A stretch of 20,888 nt of DNA from Methylopumilus sp036745495 (lineage in GTDB: Bacteria > Pseudomonadota > Gammaproteobacteria > Burkholderiales > Methylophilaceae). The DNA is taken from the NCBI GenBank assembly GCA_036745495.1, contig DAIOGA010000012.1, forward strand, positions 1 to 20,888, read 5' to 3'. A program made the position numbers and the translations under genes. Shown piece by piece: positions 15,213 through 20,888 of this stretch; positions within the stretch are counted from its first letter, which is position 1, and each line of letters begins with the position of its first letter. A model generated the notes under the pieces. The model was not told where the DNA came from. It did not search any database and was given only the letters and a program-made list of their open reading frames with translations.

Positions 15213-16577
15213 TTAAGCTATCCCTTTTAATAAAGTTTGATGAATGCCATTGAAACTACCGTTACTCATGATAAGAATATGATCGCCTGATTTCGCTTCC
15301 TTTAAAATAGCTTCGACAAAATTTTTCATATCATGCCCCACGAATGATTTGTCTTTGATAGGGGCTAATGCTTCTTCGGCATTCCAAGTTAATTTTTCAC
15401 CATAACAAAATATTTTGTCTGCGTCCTTTAGACTCTTAGGCAGTGCATTCTTCATCGTGCCTAATTTCATCGTATTAGATCTTGGTTCTAAAACTGCAAT
15501 GATTCTTGCTTTGCCCACTTTCGCTCGTAAACCTGCAAGCGTTGTGGATATCGCTGCTGGATGATGCGCAAAATCATCGTAAATCGTGATGCCACTATTT
15601 TCACCGATACATTCCATTCTACGTTTTACGTTTTTGAATGTTTGTAACGCTTCTATCGCATCTTCAAATTTAACGCCGACATGATGTGATGCCGCAATCG
15701 CAGCAAGGGCATTCATACGATTATGATGGCCTAAAAGATCCCAAGATAAAGTGCCTATTAATTGACCAAGATTCAAAATTTCAAATGATTGGTCTTGATT
15801 CACTTGACCAATCGACAAGCCTTGCGGACTTCCAATGTAAACTTTTTCTGACCAACAACCTCTTTCAATCACTCTTTTTAAACTGTCTTCTTCATCATTA
15901 ATAATGACGCGTCCAATGCCGGGCACCATACGCACCATATGATGAAATTGCGTTTCAATCGCATGGAGGTCTGGGAATATATCTGCATGATCATATTCAA
16001 GATTATTTAAAATCGCGGTCTTTGGATGGTAATGGACAAACTTGGATCGTTTATCAAAAAAAGCCGTGTCATATTCGTCTGCTTCAATCACAAAGAAAGG
16101 TGAAACTTCATTCGATTTATTTTTTTGTGGCAAACGCGCTGAGCCATCGAAATTAAGTGGCACGCCACCAATGAGAAAGCCTGGTGCGTAGCCATTAAAT
16201 TCTAAAATCCAAGCCAGCATCGATGTGGTGGTTGTTTTACCATGTGTGCCCGCAACCGCTAGCACCCATTTATCTTTTAGGATTGCTTCATAAAGCCATT
16301 GCGGCCCTGAAATATAAGGCAAGCCCTGATTCATAATTTCTTCCATCAAAGGATTGCCACGAGATACCACATTGCCAATCACATATAGATCAGGCTTTAA
16401 TTCAGTTTGTTTTTTATCGAATCCCTCAATGAGCTCAATACCAATACTTTCTAATTGGGTACTCATCGGTGGATACACATTGGTATCGCAACCAGTCACT
16501 TTGTAACCGGAAGCTTTGGCAAGGGATGCCACACCACCCATAAATGTTCCGCAAATACCTAAGATATGAATATGCAT
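15213..16577 (-). CDS. mpl: UDP-N-acetylmuramate:L-Ala-gamma-D-Glu-meso-DAP ligase
   Basis: Mpl is a Mur-ligase-type recycling enzyme that attaches the tripeptide salvaged from old murein to UDP-MurNAc, bypassing MurC, MurD and MurE. The 454-residue protein starts MHIHILGICGTFMGGVA, the Mpl form of the Rossmann domain (MurC has GIGG instead). The ATP loop AGTHGKTTTTSM is at 109-120. FFVIEADEYDTAFFDKRSKF is the strongly diagnostic Mpl block. Later come LEYDHADIF, NRMNALAAIA, YDDFAHHP and EPRSNTMKLG. It lies 10 nt after metH and 3 nt before tonB in the same direction. Confidence 0.95.
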   Translation of the reverse strand: MHIHILGICGTFMGGVASLAKASGYKVTGCDTNVYPPMSTQLESIGIELIEGFDKKQTELKPDLYVIGNVVSRGNPLMEEIMNQGLPYISGPQWLYEAILKDKWVLAVAGTHGKTTTTSMLAWILEFNGYAPGFLIGGVPLNFDGSARLPQKNKSNEVSPFFVIEADEYDTAFFDKRSKFVHYHPKTAILNNLEYDHADIFPDLHAIETQFHHMVRMVPGIGRVIINDEEDSLKRVIERGCWSEKVYIGSPQGLSIGQVNQDQSFEILNLGQLIGTLSWDLLGHHNRMNALAAIAASHHVGVKFEDAIEALQTFKNVKRRMECIGENSGITIYDDFAHHPAAISTTLAGLRAKVGKARIIAVLEPRSNTMKLGTMKNALPKSLKDADKIFCYGEKLTWNAEEALAPIKDKSFVGHDMKNFVEAILKEAKSGDHILIMSNGSFNGIHQTLLKGIA

Positions 16578-16587
16578 TTTTGTTGTC

Positions 16588-19500
16588 TTATAGATTAGGG
16601 GCTAACCATTTTTTTAAAAATTCAATCGATACATCTCGACGTTTAGCCATATCTTTTAATTGATCATCGCCAATTTTATCGACACTAAAATACTGCGCTT
16701 CTGGATGTGCAAAATAAAAACCTGAAACTGATGCAGCAGGTGTCATCGCAAATGAATCAGTGAGATGCATATCGATTTCATCTAACTTTAATTTCGTAAA
16801 AATATCTTTTTTAACGGTGTGATCAGGACACGCAGGATATCCGGGTGCTGGTCGAATACCCTGATAATCTTCTTTAATGAGTGATGCTTTGTCTAGACTT
16901 TCATCTGTCACATAACCCCATAAATCTTTTCTGACACGCTCATGCATATATTCGGCAAATGCTTCAGCTAAACGATCGGCTAGCGCTTTGAACATGATGC
17001 TGCTGTAGTCATCATTTTTATTTTTAAATGTTTCTTCGTATTTTTCCATACCTAATCCGCTCGTCACAGCAAAGATACCGATATAGTCTTTAATGTTTGA
17101 TGATTTAGGTGCAATAAAGTCAGATAAACATTGATTAGGTTTTTGTACGTTATCAACTTTAGGTTTTTCAGATTGCTGTCTTAAGCCATAGTATGTGAAT
17201 AAAGTTTTTGTCCGTGATTCATCTTCATAAATTTCGATATCATCTTCCACGCTATTGGCCGGATAAAAAGCCACCACACCATTGGCCACAAGTGCTCGAT
17301 TGTTGATGAGTTTTGTGAGCATGGTTTGTGCTTCATTAAAAACTTGTGTAGCACTCTGTCCCACAATAGGATCATTAAGTATGGCTGGATAAAAACCTAC
17401 TAAGTCCCATGTCTGGAAAAATGGACTCCAATCAATATAAGGTGCGATTAAATTTAAATCGATATTTTTAAACACACGCTTACCAATAAATTTAGGAGTT
17501 TTAGGGGTGTATGCTTTATCAAATTGAAGTTTTAATTTATTAAGTCTTGCTTCTTGAAGCGTTAATAATTTGACGCCTTTTTTATTCGCATGTTGATCAC
17601 GCGCACGCGCATAATCTTTTTCAATATCACTGATGTATTGATCTTTTTGTTCAGGGGTTAAAAGAGATTGCATCACCGCTACAGATCTTGATGCATCAGG
17701 CACATAAATCACCGGTCCATCATAATGCGGTGCAATTTTAACAGCCGTATGAGCGCGAGAGGTTGTGGCACCTCCAATGAGAAGCGGTGTTTTCAATCCT
17801 CTAAAGTGGGGATCACGTTGCATTTCTTTTGCAACATGTGTCATTTCTTCTAATGATGGTGTGATAAGTCCCGACAAACCAATAATGTCGACATTTTCTT
17901 TTTTAGCCATCTCTAAAATTTCTGAACACGGCACCATGACACCCATGTTAATGACTTCAAAGTTATTACATTGCAAGACCACTGACACAATATTTTTACC
18001 AATATCATGTACATCACCTTTGACGGTCGCAATGAGCATTTTGCCTTTAGGTTTTGAAATAACGCCCGTTCTTTTTTCCTCTAATTTTTTTTCTTCTTCA
18101 ATGAAAGGAACTAAATGTGCGACAGCCTGCTTCATGACGCGTGCTGATTTCACTACTTGCGGTAAAAACATTTTGCCTTGTGCAAATAAATCGCCCACCA
18201 CATTCATACCATCCATCAAAGGACCTTCGATCACATGAATCGGTCGTCCATTTTTTTGCATCGCTTCTAATCGTGCCTCTTCAGTATCTTCTACAATAAA
18301 ATCTGTGATGCCATGGACCAATGCATATTCAAGTCTTTTATTCACTGAAATAGGTTCAGTATCTGTACCGCGCCAATTAAGCGTTTGAACTTCTTTTTTA
18401 CTTCCTTTTAAAGTCCCTGCAATTTCGATCATTCTTTCTGTAGCATCAGGTCTTCGATTAAGCACAACATCTTCAACGCGCTCTTTAAGTTCTGGATCAA
18501 GGTCATCATAAACACCCATCATGCCAGCATTCACAATCCCCATCGATAATCCAGCTTTGATTGCGTGATATAAAAAGACTGTATGAATTGCTTCACGGGC
18601 TGCATCGTTCCCTCTAAAACTAAAACTCACATTGGATACGCCACCTGAAATTTTTGCGTGCGGAAGATTTTCTTTAATCCATCTCGTGGCATTGATAAAA
18701 TCAACAGCGTAATTATTGTGTTCTTCAATCCCTGTCGCAATCGCAAAAATATTTGGGTCAAAAATAATATCTTCGGGAGGAAAATTAATTTTTGAAATTA
18801 ATAAGTCGTAAGCACGCTTACAAATTTCTGTTTTTCTTTCGAATGTGTCTGCTTGTCCTTTTTCATCGAAAGCCATGACAATCACAGCTGCACCATAACG
18901 TCTACATAATTTGGCTTGTCGAATAAATTCAGCTTCACCTTCTTTTAGTGAAATCGAATTTACAATCGCTTTACCTTGCACGCACTGGAGACCCGCCTCA
19001 ATCACATCCCATTTCGATGAATCAATCATGATAGGTATGCGTGCAATATCAGGTTCTGATGCAACTAAATTTAAGAAATGCTTCATCGCTTTAACAGCAT
19101 CAAGCATCCCTTCATCCATATTGATGTCGATAATCTGCGCACCATTCTCTACTTGCTGACGCGCGACAGATAAAGCCTCATCGTATTTTTCGTTAATAAT
19201 TAAATTCGCAAATGCTTTTGAGCCTGTCACATTGGTTCGTTCGCCCACATTCACAAATAAAGAATCATCTTTAATTAGAAATGATTCAAGACCTGAAAGT
19301 CTTGTCACTATCTCAACAGTTGGAATGTCTCGAGGCTTAATATTTTTTATTTCATTTGCAATGGCTTTGATGTGTTCAGGTGTAGTCCCACAACAACCAC
19401 CTGCAATATTCACAAAACCGCTTGTCGCGAATTCTTTAATTAATGATGAAGTGTCTTTTGGTTTTTCATCAAAACCAGTATCTGACATAGGATTAGGTAA

Positions 19501-20352
19501 ACCTGCGTTGGGATAAATACAAATATACGTATCTGCAATATTAGATAATTCTTCAGCATAAGGTCTCATGAGCGCCGCGCCTAATGCGCAGTTAAGACCA
19601 ATAGTCATCGGTTTTGCGTGACGTACTGAATTCCAAAATGCGGCGACTGTTTGGCCAGATAAAATACGTCCCGATGCGTCTGTGACCGTGCCTGACAACA
19701 TGATCGGTAAGCGTATTTTATTTTCTTCAAAATAAGTTTCGATCGCAAAAAGTGCTGCCTTACAATTTAATGTATCAAAAATGGTTTCAACTAGAAGAAT
19801 ATCGACACCACCCTCAACCAATGCCTTCACTTGATTGAAATAACTATTTTTTAATTCTTCAAATGTAATATTGCGCGCTGCGGGATCATTGACATCCGGT
19901 GAAATCGATGCGGTTTTGGGTGTGGGTCCAATGGCGCCTGCTACAAATCTAGGTTTTTCTTTTGTTGAAAATTTTTCAACCGCTTGGCGCGCTAATTTAG
20001 CAGAAGCCACATTCATTTCATAAGCTAAATCTGACATCGCATAATCTTCTTGTGCAATTTCTGTTGCACCAAAAGTATTGGTTTCGATAATGTCGGAACC
20101 TGCTTCTAGGTATGCCTCATGAATACTTTGAATAATTTGAGGTTGAGTGAGGCTTAGTAATTCGTTATTACCTTTAAGAAATAGTTCACGCTTACCTTCT
20201 GGCCCTGAAAATTTTGCGAAGCGACCATCTTCGCCTCCGCGATAATCTTCTTCGGTAAGTTTATGTTGCTGGATCATGGTACCCATTGCACCATCCAACA
20301 ATAGAATGCGTTCAGCCAAAAGCTTTCTTAATATTTTTTCTTGATCAGTCAT
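16588..20352 (-). CDS. metH: Cobalamin-dependent methionine synthase
   Basis: MetH transfers methyl from 5-methyl-tetrahydrofolate to homocysteine via methylcobalamin. The 1254-residue protein is full length with all four modules: homocysteine domain with zinc cysteines Cys255 (GLNCALGA), Cys320 and Cys321 (GGCCGTTPEH); pterin domain beginning FVNVGERTNVTGSKAF; cobalamin cap and B12 domain with the axial His782 in KGDVHDIGKN; and C-terminal reactivation domain with the AdoMet motif RPAPGYPACPDHT. The start is set at the ATG at 20352 (MTDQEKILRK), which lines up with known MetH N-termini and has AGGA upstream. An in-frame ATG at 20367 and TTG at 20391 are less likely. No cobalamin or SAH riboswitch is recognisable in the 79 nt upstream. 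Confidence 0.97.
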   Translation of the reverse strand: MTDQEKILRKLLAERILLLDGAMGTMIQQHKLTEEDYRGGEDGRFAKFSGPEGKRELFLKGNNELLSLTQPQIIQSIHEAYLEAGSDIIETNTFGATEIAQEDYAMSDLAYEMNVASAKLARQAVEKFSTKEKPRFVAGAIGPTPKTASISPDVNDPAARNITFEELKNSYFNQVKALVEGGVDILLVETIFDTLNCKAALFAIETYFEENKIRLPIMLSGTVTDASGRILSGQTVAAFWNSVRHAKPMTIGLNCALGAALMRPYAEELSNIADTYICIYPNAGLPNPMSDTGFDEKPKDTSSLIKEFATSGFVNIAGGCCGTTPEHIKAIANEIKNIKPRDIPTVEIVTRLSGLESFLIKDDSLFVNVGERTNVTGSKAFANLIINEKYDEALSVARQQVENGAQIIDINMDEGMLDAVKAMKHFLNLVASEPDIARIPIMIDSSKWDVIEAGLQCVQGKAIVNSISLKEGEAEFIRQAKLCRRYGAAVIVMAFDEKGQADTFERKTEICKRAYDLLISKINFPPEDIIFDPNIFAIATGIEEHNNYAVDFINATRWIKENLPHAKISGGVSNVSFSFRGNDAAREAIHTVFLYHAIKAGLSMGIVNAGMMGVYDDLDPELKERVEDVVLNRRPDATERMIEIAGTLKGSKKEVQTLNWRGTDTEPISVNKRLEYALVHGITDFIVEDTEEARLEAMQKNGRPIHVIEGPLMDGMNVVGDLFAQGKMFLPQVVKSARVMKQAVAHLVPFIEEEKKLEEKRTGVISKPKGKMLIATVKGDVHDIGKNIVSVVLQCNNFEVINMGVMVPCSEILEMAKKENVDIIGLSGLITPSLEEMTHVAKEMQRDPHFRGLKTPLLIGGATTSRAHTAVKIAPHYDGPVIYVPDASRSVAVMQSLLTPEQKDQYISDIEKDYARARDQHANKKGVKLLTLQEARLNKLKLQFDKAYTPKTPKFIGKRVFKNIDLNLIAPYIDWSPFFQTWDLVGFYPAILNDPIVGQSATQVFNEAQTMLTKLINNRALVANGVVAFYPANSVEDDIEIYEDESRTKTLFTYYGLRQQSEKPKVDNVQKPNQCLSDFIAPKSSNIKDYIGIFAVTSGLGMEKYEETFKNKNDDYSSIMFKALADRLAEAFAEYMHERVRKDLWGYVTDESLDKASLIKEDYQGIRPAPGYPACPDHTVKKDIFTKLKLDEIDMHLTDSFAMTPAASVSGFYFAHPEAQYFSVDKIGDDQLKDMAKRRDVSIEFLKKWLAPNL

Positions 20353-20431
20353 GAAATCCTGTGGCATTGAATTCTTAAAGATATAAGGCAAATTTATTTA
20401 GCCTAAAGTGTAACAAGAAACTAAAAGATCG

Positions 20432-20668
20432 TTATTTTTTGCGCGCCTCAATCTCGGATAGTTTCTTTTCGAGCTCTTCTAATTTTTGGCGTGTACGTTT
20501 TAAGACTTCCGTTTGAACATCAAACTCTTCGCGTGTTACAAGCTCCATTTTAGTGAACATGCTCTTTAATAGTGCATCAATATTCTTTTCAATATCAGGT
20601 AAGGGCGAATCTCTCACTATCTCCCTGATTTTATTAGATAATTCTCTTAATTTTTCATTATTTAACAT
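20432..20668 (-). CDS. ubiK: Ubiquinone biosynthesis accessory factor UbiK (YqiC/BMFP family)
   Basis: UbiK is a small coiled-coil protein that, in E. coli, binds UbiJ and supports aerobic ubiquinone synthesis, possibly by linking the Ubi complex to membrane lipids. The 78-residue product has an amphipathic N-terminal half (LRELSNKIREIVRDSPLPDIEKN) and a C-terminal heptad-rich coiled coil (from about residue 45, REEFDVQTEVLKRTRQKLEELEKKL), the classical BMFP layout. It has an AAAGGAAA ribosome site before the ATG. It is divergent from the partial gene at 20877 and is separated by 79 nt from metH, which probably has its own promoter. Confidence 0.92.
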   Translation of the reverse strand: MLNNEKLRELSNKIREIVRDSPLPDIEKNIDALLKSMFTKMELVTREEFDVQTEVLKRTRQKLEELEKKLSEIEARKK

Positions 20669-20722
20669 GATAAATTTCCTTTATTTTCAAGAGTTTATCA
20701 GATTTAAACGCATATTAAGTGC

Positions 20723-20728
20723 ATTTTA
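20723..20728 (-). promoter_or_regulatory. Possible -10 box for ubiK
   Basis: On the minus strand the sequence reads TAAAAT, about 55 nt upstream of the ubiK ATG, and resembles the TAAAAT -10 candidates elsewhere in the window. The -35 region is pure AT-rich sequence without a clear hexamer, so this is tentative. Confidence 0.25.
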
Positions 20729-20751
20729 GGCATATACTATTAAATATAATC

Positions 20752-20865
20752 TTTACTAAGTCATTGTTTTTTATGATATTTACTAAGTTGGCACGGTAAT
20801 TGCTTATATTACTGTGTGAATATAATAATAACTAGTCACATTATTTTCAGGAAATTTTTACTAAG
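20752..20865 (+). repeat. Three copies of the 9-mer TTTACTAAG
   Basis: TTTACTAAG occurs at 20752-20760, 20779-20787 and 20857-20865, all in the same orientation. The second copy abuts the sigma-54 promoter and the third merges into the AAGGAG ribosome site of the downstream gene. They could be operator half-sites or chance matches in AT-rich DNA. Confidence 0.6.
20788..20805 (+). promoter_or_regulatory. Sigma-54 (RpoN) -24/-12 promoter
   Basis: The stretch TTGGCACGGTAATTGCTT contains TGGCACG, four spacer bases, then TTGCT, which matches the sigma-54 consensus TGGCACG-N4-TTGC(A/T) without mismatch. The invariant GG is at 20790-20791 and GC at 20802-20803, with the required 10-nt spacing between them. 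Transcription would start about 12 nt downstream of the GC, near 20814, giving a leader of roughly 60 nt to the ATG at 20877. Such promoters need an activator of the NtrC class. I find no clean NtrC site (TGCAC-N7-GTGCA) upstream. Confidence 0.9.
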
Positions 20866-20868
20866 GAG
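20863..20868 (+). promoter_or_regulatory. Strong ribosome binding site of the truncated gene
   Basis: AAGGAG lies 8 nt before the ATG at 20877. It is the strongest Shine-Dalgarno sequence I noticed in the window and supports the four-codon fragment as a genuine, highly translated gene start. Confidence 0.85.
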
Positions 20869-20876
20869 TTTTAAAA

Positions 20877-20888
20877 ATGCGTAAATCG
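20877..20888 (+). CDS. 5' end of a sigma-54-controlled gene (four codons, MRKS)
   Basis: Only ATG CGT AAA TCG is inside the window, giving Met-Arg-Lys-Ser, which would suit the basic start of a signal peptide. It has the strong AAGGAG ribosome site and the sigma-54 promoter upstream. In related betaproteobacteria I recall ubiK lying beside a TorF-type putative porin gene followed by a P-II protein (glnK) and an ammonium transporter (amtB). A porin or other exported protein of a nitrogen-responsive operon is therefore the best guess, but four residues cannot identify it. Confidence 0.6.

Noticed and set aside
17765..18238. 157-residue open frame on the plus strand inside metH, plus the shorter ones at 18911 and 19232
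   Set aside because: They lie antisense to highly conserved MetH domains, show no recognisable domain and have no ribosome site; they are shadows of codon usage.
20710..20724. NtrC binding site in GCATATTAAGTGCAT
   Set aside because: The half-site spacing (5 rather than 7 between GCAC/GTGC arms) and the first arm do not fit the NtrC consensus.
1..20888. CRISPR, tRNA, rRNA, insertion sequences, toxin-antitoxin or defence genes
   Set aside because: No repeat-spacer arrays, cloverleaf-like segments, transposase-like frames or inverted terminal repeats were seen; nearly all sequence is taken up by identified housekeeping genes.

Overview
The window is AT-rich, almost fully coding bacterial chromosome with no mobile elements, CRISPR arrays, rRNA or tRNA that I can see. 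The gene set and order point to a betaproteobacterium with a compact genome, most likely a methylotroph of the Methylophilaceae. The pointers are the mrdA-rodA-rlpA-ybeD-lipB-lipA order, the T. ferrooxidans-type GshA, the lptM-lysA pair, PurU, Mpl, MetH and UbiK. The family placement is inferred from gene content and low GC, not from a marker-gene comparison.

Region 1 (1-8729, plus strand) is an uninterrupted co-directional run of eleven genes with gaps of 0-12 nt or overlaps: mrdA (3' part), rodA, rlpA, ybeD, lipB, lipA, gshA, gshB, apbE, a NusG domain II protein and a Gx-family membrane protein. It joins lateral-wall peptidoglycan synthesis, lipoate attachment, glutathione synthesis and covalent protein flavinylation. 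The last three genes overlap each other and the end of gshB by 14-20 nt and form a distinct flavin or electron-transfer cassette.

Region 2 (8730-10168, plus) holds the tiny lipoprotein gene lptM (42 aa) and lysA. Region 3 (10165-11019, minus) is purU, convergent with lysA and sharing its stop codon bases. A short divergent promoter region separates purU from region 4 (11116-14033, plus): ispH, nudB, nadA and a HIT-family gene. These serve isoprenoid, folate and NAD synthesis and probably nucleotide metabolism.

Region 5 (14025-20352, minus) reads metH, mpl, tonB and a thioredoxin-like 2Fe-2S ferredoxin, with gaps of 0-10 nt. Its end overlaps the HIT gene in convergent orientation. It covers B12-dependent methionine synthesis, murein peptide recycling and TonB energy transduction. 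Region 6 (20432-20888) has ubiK on the minus strand. Divergent to it is the first four codons of a plus-strand gene preceded by a near-perfect sigma-54 (-24/-12) promoter, which suggests a nitrogen-regulated transcription unit just outside the window.

Most of the window is conserved housekeeping DNA. The points most worth a second look are the sigma-54 promoter with its repeats, the apbE / NusG_II / Gx cassette resembling Gram-positive extracellular-electron-transfer genes, the absence of dacA between rlpA and ybeD, and the stop-overlapping convergent gene pairs without terminators.
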